Shown: one piece after another, positions 1 through 8,022 of the stretch | Layout of the letters: each line of letters opens with the position of its first letter | Position numbering within the stretch: the first letter of the stretch is position 1 | Origin: Chloroflexi bacterium CFX6 | GTDB taxonomy: Bacteria; Chloroflexota; Anaerolineae; Anaerolineales; Villigracilaceae | Direction: 5' to 3' | DNA length: 64,000 nt | NCBI GenBank assembly: GCA_030263595.1 | Contig: SZPG01000031.1 | Coordinates: 1-64,000 of the forward strand | The notes under the pieces: generated by a model | Told to the model about the DNA's origin: nothing | Databases searched by the model: none | Seen by the model: only the letters and a program-made list of their open reading frames with translations | Position numbers and translations under genes: made by a program

Positions 1-1
1 T

Positions 2-79
2 TGTATGCGTAAACTCTTGACCATTTTGAATGCCATCATCCGTGACCGTTCTCACTGGAATCCTGCTTTTGCCGCTTGA
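2..79 (+). mobile_element. IS110-family transposase, C-terminal end only
   Basis: The frame from base 2 reads 25 codons to a TGA at 77-79 and contains CMRKLLTILNAIIRDRSHW. A Cys-Met-Arg-Lys-Leu-Leu..Leu-Asn-Ala..Arg ending is typical of IS110/IS116/IS902 transposases (DEDD recombinases). The rest of the element lies left of the window. The bases just after the stop run straight into a truncated gene on the other strand, so this is probably the right end of an inserted element. Family assignment rests on a short tail. Confidence 0.7.
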
Positions 80-244
80 CATACAACACAGTTGCTCCGT
101 GCGCATGAGCCACGCCAGTTTGATGTGATAGAAGCCGTCGTTATCGGGCATGTCGGGCGTGACGAATTGGATGAACGCCATGCCCAGGAGGAACAGGAGG
201 AACAACCCGAGGGAGCGTTGAAGGAATTGCCGTCGCGTTTGCAT
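80..244 (-). pseudogene. N-terminus of a membrane protein (glycosyltransferase-like) cut by the IS110 insertion
   Basis: An ATG at 244-242 on the minus strand opens MQTRRQFLQRSLGLFLLFLL, a signal-anchor/first transmembrane helix, followed by PDMPDNDGFYHIKLAWLMRT. A DNDGxYHIK loop after the first helix is what I recall from large polytopic membrane glycosyltransferase-like proteins of Chloroflexota. After about codon 50 the frame runs into the complement of the transposase end and stays open to the window edge without family-like residues. I read it as a gene interrupted by the insertion; the exact junction (about 80-100) is inferred. Confidence 0.6.
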
Positions 245-263
245 GTGGGGAACCTTGATAAGC

Positions 264-300
264 GGAACATCTGGAGCCTGCTTCGGCGTCCAGATGTTCC
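264..300 (-). terminator. 12-bp perfect hairpin after the lipoprotein gene
   Basis: GGAACATCTGGA (264-275) and TCCAGATGTTCC (289-300) are perfect inverted repeats around a 13-base loop. It lies just after the minus-strand lipoprotein stop at 330. There is no good U-tract, so a terminator or a stabilising 3' hairpin are both possible. Confidence 0.5.
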
Positions 301-329
301 ATGGAATTCAATTTGCGGGCGCAGGGTTT

Positions 330-1034
330 CTAATCGTTGTCGTTCGAATTGTCGTCATTGCCGTTATCGTCGTCGTTCGAATTGCCGTTGGAATTGTCGT
401 CGTCGCCGTCATTCGAATTGTCGTTGGAGTTGTCGTCGTCATCGTCGTCGTCGTTCGAATTGCTATTCGAGTTGTCGTCGTCATCGTCGTCGTCGTTCGA
501 ATTGCCGTTCGAGTTGTCGTCGTCGCCGTTATCGTTCGAATTGCCGTTCGAGTTGTCGTTGTCATCGTCGCCGCCCAGCGACAGTTCGATTTCACGGATG
601 ACCAGCGCACCGTCCGCGTCCACGGTCACGTGGATCTTGACCTGGTCGCCCACGGAAACGATATCCTTGAATTCCGTGAAATCGGCGATGGTATACGTCA
701 CGCCGTTGATCGTGATCGTGGTATCGGTGACGGCTTCCACGACGCCGTGAAATTCCTGTTCCGCGCCGGTGTTGTCGTTGGCGTTATCGTTGGCGTTATC
801 GTTGACATTGGCATTGTCGTTGGCGGCGTTGTCGTTCGCGTTGACGTTGGCGTTGGCATTGTCGTCGTTGGAATTGGAATCGTTGCCGTTGCTTCCCGCA
901 TCCAGGACCTCATTGGAGTTGACCGCCGGGAGTTGTCCGGGACCGGCTGCCTGGGTCGGCGCGCCCGCGCACGCGCTCAGAAGATAGCCTCCGAGAAGCA
1001 ACGCGACCGCCATAAAGCGAAATGATCTCTGCAT
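330..1034 (-). CDS. Asp/Asn-repeat lipoprotein with a small central beta domain
   Basis: Start ATG at 1034 is chosen because GGAGG sits 7 bases upstream; an upstream in-frame start lacks this. The 234-residue product starts with a lipoprotein signal (lipobox LLSACAG), then an Asn/Asp/Ala low-complexity linker (NANDN-type). Next comes a central region of about 60 residues (EFHGVVEAVTDTTITINGVT), like the DUF5666/OB-like domains of surface proteins, and finally a long tail of DDDDNSNGNSN-type repeats. Predicted cell-surface, possibly metal-binding through its acidic tail. No partner gene is evident: upstream is the FHA regulator separated by a terminator. Function unknown. Confidence 0.8.
   Translation of the reverse strand: MQRSFRFMAVALLLGGYLLSACAGAPTQAAGPGQLPAVNSNEVLDAGSNGNDSNSNDDNANANVNANDNAANDNANVNDNANDNANDNTGAEQEFHGVVEAVTDTTITINGVTYTIADFTEFKDIVSVGDQVKIHVTVDADGALVIREIELSLGGDDDNDNSNGNSNDNGDDDNSNGNSNDDDDDDDNSNSNSNDDDDDDDNSNDNSNDGDDDNSNGNSNDDDNGNDDNSNDND
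337..565 (-). repeat. Microsatellite-like coding repeat for the Asp/Asn tail
   Basis: GTCGTC/ATCGTC triplets alternate with TTCGAATTGC(C/T) blocks, giving at least six imperfect repeats of about 30-45 bases encoding DDDD-NSNGNSN on the minus strand. Repeats of this kind can change copy number by slippage in steps of three bases. Confidence 0.8.
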
Positions 1035-1110
1035 TTTGAACCTCCGAAACTGAATTTGGTGTTGGTTTAACCGAACAGTCGTCGGAGGCGGAAAAAAGAT
1101 ACGGGCAGTC

Positions 1111-1138
1111 AAAAAACCTCCCGCAGTCACGCGGGAGG
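1111..1138 (-). terminator. Intrinsic terminator of the FHA gene (probably bidirectional)
   Basis: CCTCCCGC (1117-1124) pairs with GCGGGAGG (1131-1138). On the minus strand the stem is followed by six U; on the plus strand by a U-rich stretch (1141-1148). It separates the FHA gene from the lipoprotein gene. Confidence 0.85.
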
Positions 1139-1157
1139 CGTTCTTTTTCGGCGCGGG

Positions 1158-1811
1158 TCAGGCGGACGGGTTATCCAGCCGTATGCCATGTCCGCGCACC
1201 GTGTTGATGTATTGATGGGCCGGGTCGAGGGAGGCGATGCGTTCGCGCAGCCGGCGCACCAACGCGTCGAGCGCCTGGTCGGAGACGCCCGCGGCTTGCT
1301 CATCCCCCCACACCTCCGCCACAAGATCGGGACGACTGACTACCTCCCCGTTGTTCTTATACAACAACCACAGCAATTTGAACTGTTGCGCCGAAAGCGG
1401 AGGCACAAGTTGCTGGTGATTGACCCACACGCGCCTGGATTTCAAGTCCATCATCAACCGCCCGGAAGGGAGCGTCCCCTCCGCCAGCGGCGTGGTGGCG
1501 TCGGAAATGAGGAAAATGAATTGCTGCGCCAACGCAACGGACAGGAGGTCGCCGTCCTGCAAGACCACCGGGGTGTTCAGCGATGCGCCGTTGTGATGCG
1601 TGCCGTTCTTGCTCCCCAGGTCTTCGAGGATCACCCCCTCCGGGGTCGGCGTCAATCGGGCGTGATAGCGCGAGATCTGGCGGTCCGGGACGACCACGTC
1701 GCAGGTCGGCTCGCGACCCAATACGATGGTGCGATCCAACTGCCAGCGCTGACCCTTCAAGGGTCCTTCCTGCGCGATCAACAATGGATAATCTTCATGG
1801 GGCGATGTCAT
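1158..1811 (-). CDS. FHA domain - winged-helix (OmpR/PhoB-type) regulator
   Basis: The ATG at 1811 follows GAAGAG at a good distance; a TTG six codons upstream is possible. Residues about 10-100 form an FHA phosphothreonine-binding domain (GRE near 32, SRYHARL 47-53, GSKNGT 66-71). Residues about 115-215 form a winged-helix DNA-binding domain of the Trans_reg_C type (LSAQQFKLLWLLYKN, ending INTVRGHGIRLD). There is no receiver domain, so the input is probably a phosphothreonine signal. The gene is divergent from a Ser/Thr kinase at 1958, which makes that kinase the likely phosphorylation partner (inference). Confidence 0.9.
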   Translation of the reverse strand: MTSPHEDYPLLIAQEGPLKGQRWQLDRTIVLGREPTCDVVVPDRQISRYHARLTPTPEGVILEDLGSKNGTHHNGASLNTPVVLQDGDLLSVALAQQFIFLISDATTPLAEGTLPSGRLMMDLKSRRVWVNHQQLVPPLSAQQFKLLWLLYKNNGEVVSRPDLVAEVWGDEQAAGVSDQALDALVRRLRERIASLDPAHQYINTVRGHGIRLDNPSA

Positions 1812-1957
1812 GAATTTCTCTTCGATCAAATGATAACTTCGACAAGCGGAGCGTATATTATAATACTATAGCAGAAACGCGGGCTTTTTCGCAGGATCAC
1901 GCCGAAACTGCCAGCCCGCGAACCGACGATACAACCTTACAGCCACAAGGAGAAGAG
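1812..1957. promoter_or_regulatory. Divergent promoter region between FHA regulator and kinase
   Basis: An AT-rich block at 1851-1870 contains TATAAT (1859-1864) and TACTAT on the plus strand and the complements TATTATAAT/TATAGT on the minus strand, so both genes can be driven from here. AAGGAG (about 1947-1952) is the ribosome site of the kinase. Confidence 0.5.
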
Positions 1958-2962
1958 TTGCTCCCATCCCTCAAGAATGAGGAAATCCTGCGCGGGCGTT
2001 ACAAGATCCGCGAGCGCATCGGCCAGGGCGGCATGGGTTCGATCTATCTTGCCGACGACGTGCGCCTCAAGGGACGCCAGTGCGCCCTAAAGGAGGTCGA
2101 ATACGACCGCGCCCTCCCGGAAAAAACGAGAGAGGAAGCCCGCGAACAATTCCTGCGCGAGGCGACCATCCTGGCGCGCCTCGATCATCCCAACCTGCCG
2201 AAAGTCTCCGACTTTTTCTCGATCGGTCCGCGCGATTACCTCGTGATGGATTACGTCCCCGGGCAGGACCTCCGCTCCCTCCTGCTGGAAGCCCGCCGCA
2301 ACAAACGCTTCCTGCCCGAGAGTGAAGTGCTTTCCTGGGCGGAGCAGATCGCCAACGCACTCATCTTCCTGCACAGCCAGGAACCGCCCATCGTGCATCG
2401 CGACATCAAACCCAGCAACCTCAAACTCATGCCGCACGGCTTGATCAAACTTGTGGATTTCGGTCTCGTCAAGATCCTTGCGCCCGAGGAAGTGACCATC
2501 ACCATCATCCAGGGACAAGGCACCGCGCTCTATACGCCGCTCGAACAATACGGCGGGAGCGACGCGCATACGGACATCCGCTCGGATATTTATTCGTTCG
2601 GCGCGACGCTCTATCACCTGCTCACCAACACGCCCCCAGCCGACGCGCGCCGACGCTTCCTCTCGCCCGAAAACCTGCTCCCGTTACGAGAGATCAATCC
2701 CGCTCTTTCGCCTCGCACGGAAAAAGCCGTGTTGTGGGCAATGTCCATGCACCCGGACGAACGCCCTCACACGGTCAGGGATTTCAAACAGGCATTGCTC
2801 GGAAAACGTGAACCGTTGACCCTGCCCATTTCCGCCCGCGCCCGCATCAACGTGTCCTCCCGCTCCGTGATGGAATATCTCGCCAATCCCCCGGAAGCGG
2901 CGCTGGCATGGAGCGCGGCTGTGTTATTCCTGCTCAGCCTGCTCGCGACCCTGATCCGCTGA
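1958..2962 (+). CDS. Ser/Thr protein kinase with C-terminal membrane anchor
   Basis: TTG start at 1958, supported by AAGGAG just upstream. The 334-residue protein has a complete Hanks-type kinase: glycine loop GQGGMGS (22-28), Lys45 in CALKEVEY, catalytic HRDIKPSN (147-154), DFG (167-169). A hydrophobic stretch of about 20 residues at the extreme C-terminus (AALAWSAAVLFLLSLLATL) suggests tail anchoring with a cytoplasmic kinase. There is no PASTA domain. It faces the FHA regulator across a shared promoter, a common kinase/phosphothreonine-reader pairing. Its 3' end overlaps the convergent GH3 gene by 29 bases. Confidence 0.93.
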   Translation: MLPSLKNEEILRGRYKIRERIGQGGMGSIYLADDVRLKGRQCALKEVEYDRALPEKTREEAREQFLREATILARLDHPNLPKVSDFFSIGPRDYLVMDYVPGQDLRSLLLEARRNKRFLPESEVLSWAEQIANALIFLHSQEPPIVHRDIKPSNLKLMPHGLIKLVDFGLVKILAPEEVTITIIQGQGTALYTPLEQYGGSDAHTDIRSDIYSFGATLYHLLTNTPPADARRRFLSPENLLPLREINPALSPRTEKAVLWAMSMHPDERPHTVRDFKQALLGKREPLTLPISARARINVSSRSVMEYLANPPEAALAWSAAVLFLLSLLATLIR

Positions 2963-5762
2963 ACAACCGCCACCACATCCACGCCAGGATCAATCCCAAC
3001 GCCTCCCCTCCCAGCGTAAACAACAAAACCCCGACCGCCCCGCCGGACTCGGACGCGACCCAATCCAACGCGCGCGGAAATCCCAGGGCGAGATAGTTAT
3101 ACGCGCCGAACCCTCCGATCAACACGGATAACGCAAACCGCACGCCCCAGCGCGGCGCAATGACGCGGCTCATCGTCCAGTAGGCAAGCAACGCGCTGCC
3201 GAGGACGCCCACCAGGACGAGAAGCCAGACGCCCAGGCGGGGATACCCTTCCGGCGAAATAAAGTCGTTTTCAGGGATGACCGTCGGGGTGGGCGTGGGC
3301 GTCTCCGGCGTCTCGGTAGCCGACGGCACGACCACCGTCACAGCCACGCCCTCGCTCGTCGCGTCGAATTGCAGAACGTCCGAAACCAAAGCCGGTTCGC
3401 TGACCGCGCGGATTTCGACCTTGCCGGGTTTGTCAATGACGAAGGAGGCGCGCGCCATGCCGTCCTGTGTGGTGGTCTCGACCTGCTGCAATATGCTCCC
3501 GGACTCGTCCCGCGTGGACATGGTGAATCGCACCACCGTCCCATCGGGGACGACGTGCTGGTTTCGATCCAGTATGGGGCCGGCGCGCAGCGAGATCGAA
3601 GCGCCGATCTTATAAAAGGGGGTGGCGGTCGGTTCGGGCGTGAGCGTGCCGCCTCCCGCGGGCGTGGGAGTCTCCCCGCTCTGTTCCAATTGCAGGGGAA
3701 TGACCTGTTCGGGGTCCGGCGAGGTCTGCCGGATCAGGTCGTATTCCACCGCCGGGACGGAAACCGGGGAAGCGCCCTGAAGCGACACCTGCTGAAAGAG
3801 AATGCGCGCGGCTACGTCCACGAAAGCCGGTTGCTTGCTATAGACCGCGTAATATGCCGTGAGTTTGGATATGTCGGTGGCGTCCAGATAATACGGCGCT
3901 GTGAACGAGAACAGGATGACGTTTTTGTTGCGGATCAGGTTCGGGCGTTCGGAAAAGAACTTTCGGAGCAGGTTGATCTGTCCATCCCGAACGTCGGCAA
4001 GAGAAATGACCACCCACGAGGCGTTGCTCAAAGCCGATTCGATGTTCGTCTCGGTCGTGCCGTCCATCAATGCCCCCAATTCGTTCAGTGAAAACGAACT
4101 CACGCGGTTCCTGAGGACCTGACCGCTCCCATCGGGACCGTATAAACGCAACACCTCCCTTTGAAAGGAATCCGCGGCGAGGGCGTCGTATGTCTCGCAT
4201 ACGCTGCATTGCTTGTACCGCGAAACGTCCGTCAGGAACACGATGCGGTCGTTCATGGTCGGCGGCGCAGGCAGAAGCGTGTTCAACTCCTGCGGATCGG
4301 GGCTGATCAGCGTGGCGGCATTGCGCGCAATATCGAACGCCACCTCGCTCGATGAACCGATGTCGTTCAACCCCTCCGCGGCAGGAACCACGTCCTGAAC
4401 GTCGAGAACCGGGTACACGCGGAGTTTGTGCATGAGTATCCGCGTGACAGCTGCATCCACCAGGCGGGCGAAGATCGGGTCGTTGCGGTATTCCTGCGAA
4501 AACGCGCTCAGAATGCGCAGGGTGGCTGAATAGGTGTCGTCCAATTCATCCGCCTGAATGTTGCCCAGGTAGAGCAGGTCGTTTCCCGCCAGGAAAGCGT
4601 CGCGCGCGACCAGGCGCGGCGAAAAACTCTCCCCGCCCAGTGAATAGAATTCATGCACTGCCGCGCTTCCGAGATCGTCGCTGACGACCAGCCCGCCGTT
4701 GCCGCGCCAGGTCGCAAACTGCGGCAGGGCAAGAATGGCGGGCAGCGCCGAAGCGTCGAAACTGACCGGGCGCGTCGTCGCGCGGATGTTCCCTTGAAAT
4801 CCCTGATAACGGATATGCGAGACCAGCAATCCATCAACGACCTCCTGCGGGTGCGGGGAATTCGTCACCGCGAAGAAGGGGGATAACTCGACCTGCTTCA
4901 ATTGCTCGAGCGATTTGCGGACCGTGGCGACCTCGTCCTCCGGCGAACGATCCGAGCCGCCGCGCCCCGGAAAATGTTTGGCGACCACGATCATGCGCCC
5001 GCTGCTCCCCTCGTGCAAACCGGAGATATACGCCGCGCCCATCTCCCCCACCCAGAACGGGTCGCCGCCAAAGACGCGCGTCCCCAAGTCGCTGCGGGCG
5101 GAGGGGTTCGGCAACTCGACCACGTCCAATGAAGGACCCAGGTAAAAATTGAAGCCGATCGCGGACAACTCGCTCCCCAACACGGAGCCGACCTGCGCGG
5201 CGTTGCCGGTGTTCCACGTCGCGCCGATCGCCATTTCGTTCGGCAAGGGGGTCAATCCGCTCAGCATCTGATCGTTCGGAACGCCGTCCCCCTCCTGTGA
5301 AACGCCGACGAACAACGGCGCGTATGCCTTGCGCGGGTTCGTCTCCTCGAGCGAAGCCTCCCATTCGATGTTCTGTAAATCCGCGATCAGTTGATGCGCG
5401 GCGGCGACCGTCTCCGGCTCGGACACAAAATTATCGTTATCCGCCAGCAGGATCACGCCGCCGACGTGATGGTTTGCGATCAGGTCGCGGATGTGCGACG
5501 CGTCGCCGGTATCTGTGCCGCGAAAGGTGACAAGGAACAACTGCCCCACGCGCTCTTCCGGGGTCATGGAATTCAGCAATGTCCGCACCTGCGGAGGCGG
5601 CGCGGGAGTTTGGGCGCGCGCGCCAGTTCCGGGTGCGAGGAAAGAGGCGAGGATCGTCAACAGGATCAGCCCGCGCAGGAGACGTCCCATCCTCATGCCT
5701 TTTCCCGATCCCGGCATACGCTTCCTCCCCGACCCTTGAATTGTCCGCCGTTCCCGAAGCAT
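2934..5762 (-). CDS. Membrane-anchored glycoside hydrolase family 3 (NagZ-like) protein
   Basis: The ATG at 5762 has GAGGA seven bases before it; a GTG 11 codons upstream and ATGs further in are alternatives. A signal peptide (GLILLTILASFLAPG) precedes a GH3 N-domain with AKHFPGRGGSDRSPED and the nucleophile motif VVSDDLG. A Thr/Pro linker, an Ig-like domain (DGTVVRFTMSTRDESG), a second TPTPT linker and three to four C-terminal transmembrane helices follow. The family cleaves N-acetylglucosaminides from peptidoglycan fragments. The usual KHFPGHG...DSH loop lacks its histidines here, so activity may differ. It starts 10 bases after the phosphodiesterase gene, likely co-transcribed. Confidence 0.85.
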   Translation of the reverse strand: MLRERRTIQGSGRKRMPGSGKGMRMGRLLRGLILLTILASFLAPGTGARAQTPAPPPQVRTLLNSMTPEERVGQLFLVTFRGTDTGDASHIRDLIANHHVGGVILLADNDNFVSEPETVAAAHQLIADLQNIEWEASLEETNPRKAYAPLFVGVSQEGDGVPNDQMLSGLTPLPNEMAIGATWNTGNAAQVGSVLGSELSAIGFNFYLGPSLDVVELPNPSARSDLGTRVFGGDPFWVGEMGAAYISGLHEGSSGRMIVVAKHFPGRGGSDRSPEDEVATVRKSLEQLKQVELSPFFAVTNSPHPQEVVDGLLVSHIRYQGFQGNIRATTRPVSFDASALPAILALPQFATWRGNGGLVVSDDLGSAAVHEFYSLGGESFSPRLVARDAFLAGNDLLYLGNIQADELDDTYSATLRILSAFSQEYRNDPIFARLVDAAVTRILMHKLRVYPVLDVQDVVPAAEGLNDIGSSSEVAFDIARNAATLISPDPQELNTLLPAPPTMNDRIVFLTDVSRYKQCSVCETYDALAADSFQREVLRLYGPDGSGQVLRNRVSSFSLNELGALMDGTTETNIESALSNASWVVISLADVRDGQINLLRKFFSERPNLIRNKNVILFSFTAPYYLDATDISKLTAYYAVYSKQPAFVDVAARILFQQVSLQGASPVSVPAVEYDLIRQTSPDPEQVIPLQLEQSGETPTPAGGGTLTPEPTATPFYKIGASISLRAGPILDRNQHVVPDGTVVRFTMSTRDESGSILQQVETTTQDGMARASFVIDKPGKVEIRAVSEPALVSDVLQFDATSEGVAVTVVVPSATETPETPTPTPTVIPENDFISPEGYPRLGVWLLVLVGVLGSALLAYWTMSRVIAPRWGVRFALSVLIGGFGAYNYLALGFPRALDWVASESGGAVGVLLFTLGGEALGLILAWMWWRLFSGSGSRAG

Positions 5763-5772
5763 GATCTCATCC

Positions 5773-6525
5773 TCATCCTTTTTCCCCGCGCACACCGACA
5801 GCCAGTTGCGGGTCGTCGGTAAAGATCGCGTCCACGCCCCACTTGAACAGTCTCCGCATGTCCGCCGCGTCGTTCACGGTCCACACGTGGACGCGTTTTT
5901 TCAGGCGATGCACGAAATAGATCAGTTGCTGCGTCGCGTCCCTGAGGTGGGGATGCAACGCCTCGTGCTTTCCGAAGGCGAAACCGAACGAACGCGCCCA
6001 CGCGCCGAGCAGTCCGTTCAAAGCCAGCAAGCCGGTAGGGACTTCGGGCAGGTAACGGCGGGCGTTGGATAGGTTGGAGGGCAGGAAGGACGAGAACAAC
6101 ACGCGTTTCTGCATCCCGAATTTTTTTACCAGGATACAGGCCGATTCGACGAGGTGATCGCGCCGCGTGTTGTAATTGGTGAGTTCGACGTTGACGAACG
6201 TGCGCCTGCCCACCGCTTCGAAGACCTCCGCGAGGGTGGGGATCTTTTCCCCTTTGAATTTATCCGAAAAGAAACTCCCCGCATCCAGCGAACGGAGTTC
6301 GTCCAGGGTCATATCCTTTACGCGCCCGCGCGCGCCGGTGGTGCGCTCCACGGTCGCGTCGTGGATGACCACGACCTGCCCGTCCGCGCTGAGTTTCACG
6401 TCGAGCTCGACTCCGTCCGCGCCCTGCTCGACGGCGAGTTCGAACGCGGCAAGCGTGTTCTCCGGCGCATGAGCCGACGCGCCCCGGTGGGCAAAAACGA
6501 TGGGGTGGGATAATTCTTTGAACAT
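5773..6525 (-). CDS. Glycerophosphodiester phosphodiesterase (GDPD family)
   Basis: Hydrolyses glycerophosphodiesters to glycerol-3-phosphate and an alcohol. The signature is clear: VFAHRGASAHAPENT (metal and catalytic His-Arg with Glu-Asn-Thr), DGVELDVKLSADG, VVIHDATVERTTG, and the late WTVNDAADMRRLFKWGVDAIFTDDP. ATG at 6525 matches the family N-terminus; a TTG eight codons earlier is possible; neither has a strong ribosome site. No signal peptide, so cytoplasmic. First gene of a likely two-gene unit with the GH3 protein. Confidence 0.93.
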   Translation of the reverse strand: MFKELSHPIVFAHRGASAHAPENTLAAFELAVEQGADGVELDVKLSADGQVVVIHDATVERTTGARGRVKDMTLDELRSLDAGSFFSDKFKGEKIPTLAEVFEAVGRRTFVNVELTNYNTRRDHLVESACILVKKFGMQKRVLFSSFLPSNLSNARRYLPEVPTGLLALNGLLGAWARSFGFAFGKHEALHPHLRDATQQLIYFVHRLKKRVHVWTVNDAADMRRLFKWGVDAIFTDDPQLAVGVRGEKG

Positions 6526-6595
6526 GGCAGCAAATACCGTACGCTCCAATGCGAAGCGCGGCGCGCGATCCGTAATGCGGGTTTACACGATGGAA

Positions 6596-7927
6596 TTAGA
6601 TGTCCACGAAGTATGCTCTTGCGGCGCGGTCCAGCATATCGCGCGACATGGTCGGCGGGACGGAAAGGTAACTGGAAATGTCCAGGATCTGGTCGCACAG
6701 GTCGCGCGGATGCGAGGCGCGCAGTTTGCGGTTGCGTTTGATGTACCATTCCTGCAGGAGGTAGGCAAGTCCCTGGTCGCTGTATTCCACCTTCTTGTCG
6801 TTTGCCACGCGCTTGAAGATCTCTCGATATTCCTCGTAGGACGGGTCGCCGATCTCGATCTTGTGCCGCAGGCGGCGCAGGAAGGCTTCGTCCACCAGGT
6901 CTTTCGGCGGGAGGTTGGTCGAGAAGACGATCAAAACGTCGAAAGGCACTTCGACCTTTCGTCCGTTGTGAAGCGTGAGGAAGTCCACGCGGTTTTCGAG
7001 GGGGACGATCCAGCGGTTGAGCAGGTCGCGCGGGCGCACTTGCTGGCGTCCGAAGTCGTCAATCAAAAAGATGCCGCCGTTGGCTTTGACCTGGAAGGGG
7101 GCTTCGTAGAATTTGTGCACGTCGTCGTACACGAGATCCAGACCTTCGAGAGTCAACTCGCCTCCCGTCACGATGAACGGACGGCGGATCTTCACCCAGC
7201 GCGGGTCGCGGCGCGCGCTGGTGCGAAGGTTGCCGGTGCTCGGAAGCGACGCTCCGCCCTCGGTCTCCGGCGCAAGTTTATGGCTGACCTGATCGTAAAC
7301 CTTGATGACCTGCCCGTCGAGATACAAGGCATACGGGATGTACATCGTCTGCGTAAGGATGAGGTTGCCGAACGCGCGGGCGACGCTCGTCTTGCCGTTT
7401 CCCGGCGGGCCATACATGAAAATGGACGTGCCTGAATTCAACGCGGGACCCAACCGCTGGAACGTGGATTCGGAGATGACGAGTTGCGAAAGCACCTGGC
7501 GCATCGTCCGCGCGGTGACGGTCATGCGCCCCGTTTTCTGGCGGCGCATGGCTTCGTTGTACACCTCGAAAGGCACCGGCGCGGAACCGGCATACTGACT
7601 TCGTTCCAGCGCTTCCCGCGCCCTGGTGATCCCCGCCCCGGTGATCCCGTAGGTGTATGCGCCCTCGCCCAACCCTCCCTGCGACGATTTCACCTCGATC
7701 AACTTCTCGCGTTTCAGCGCTTCCAGGATCCCGTCCGTGACTCCGGCAAAAGGCAGGGCAATCGCCTCGGCGATCTTGAACCCGCTCAAATACCCCTGCG
7801 AATATAGAACCTTCAACGTCAGGTCCTGAAGCCAGAGAACGTTCAGGCCGGTATCATCCACCGAATAAATGGGCGGCGGCGTGAAACCGCTCAAGCCGCC
7901 GGTGGGTCGCATGAGATTGTTGGTCAT
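6596..7927 (-). CDS. AAA-type ATPase with N-terminal winged-helix-like region
   Basis: 443 residues; strong GGGAGG site before the ATG at 7927. Residues 30-115 look like a small helical/winged domain (LTLKVLYSQGYLSGFKIAE). The ATPase core has Walker A GPPGNGKTS (about 174-182), Walker B GGIFLIDDFG, sensor-1 VFSTNLPP and an RRLRHKIEI arginine-containing segment, as in MoxR/Cdc48-like AAA proteins. The substrate is not evident. Genes on either side are unrelated, and a TATAAT at 7976-7971 (minus strand) gives it its own promoter. Confidence 0.85.
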   Translation of the reverse strand: MTNNLMRPTGGLSGFTPPPIYSVDDTGLNVLWLQDLTLKVLYSQGYLSGFKIAEAIALPFAGVTDGILEALKREKLIEVKSSQGGLGEGAYTYGITGAGITRAREALERSQYAGSAPVPFEVYNEAMRRQKTGRMTVTARTMRQVLSQLVISESTFQRLGPALNSGTSIFMYGPPGNGKTSVARAFGNLILTQTMYIPYALYLDGQVIKVYDQVSHKLAPETEGGASLPSTGNLRTSARRDPRWVKIRRPFIVTGGELTLEGLDLVYDDVHKFYEAPFQVKANGGIFLIDDFGRQQVRPRDLLNRWIVPLENRVDFLTLHNGRKVEVPFDVLIVFSTNLPPKDLVDEAFLRRLRHKIEIGDPSYEEYREIFKRVANDKKVEYSDQGLAYLLQEWYIKRNRKLRASHPRDLCDQILDISSYLSVPPTMSRDMLDRAARAYFVDI

Positions 7928-8006
7928 AATACCTCCCGGAATGGAGCGAATCGAAATCGGAGATGATCGAATTATAGCACGCCCAACTTTGAATGACGTT
8001 ATCGTA

Positions 8007-8012
8007 TATAAT
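8007..8012 (+). promoter_or_regulatory. TATAAT box ten bases before the GT2 start
   Basis: TATAAT at 8007-8012 places the expected transcription start about three bases before the ATG at 8023, and no ribosome-binding site lies between. The transcript is probably nearly leaderless. A TTGAAT at 7989-7994 is too close (12 bases) to be its -35. Confidence 0.55.
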
Positions 8013-8022
8013 CTGCAACACT

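Noticed and set aside
92-1025. Long plus-strand reading frames opposite the lipoprotein gene
   Set aside because: They mirror the GTC/ATC repeats of the minus-strand gene, have no ribosome sites and low-complexity Val/Ile/Arg or Ser/Leu products.
7989-8012. TTGAAT plus TATAAT as a full sigma-70 promoter for the glycosyltransferase
   Set aside because: Spacing is only 12 bases; only the -10 box is kept.
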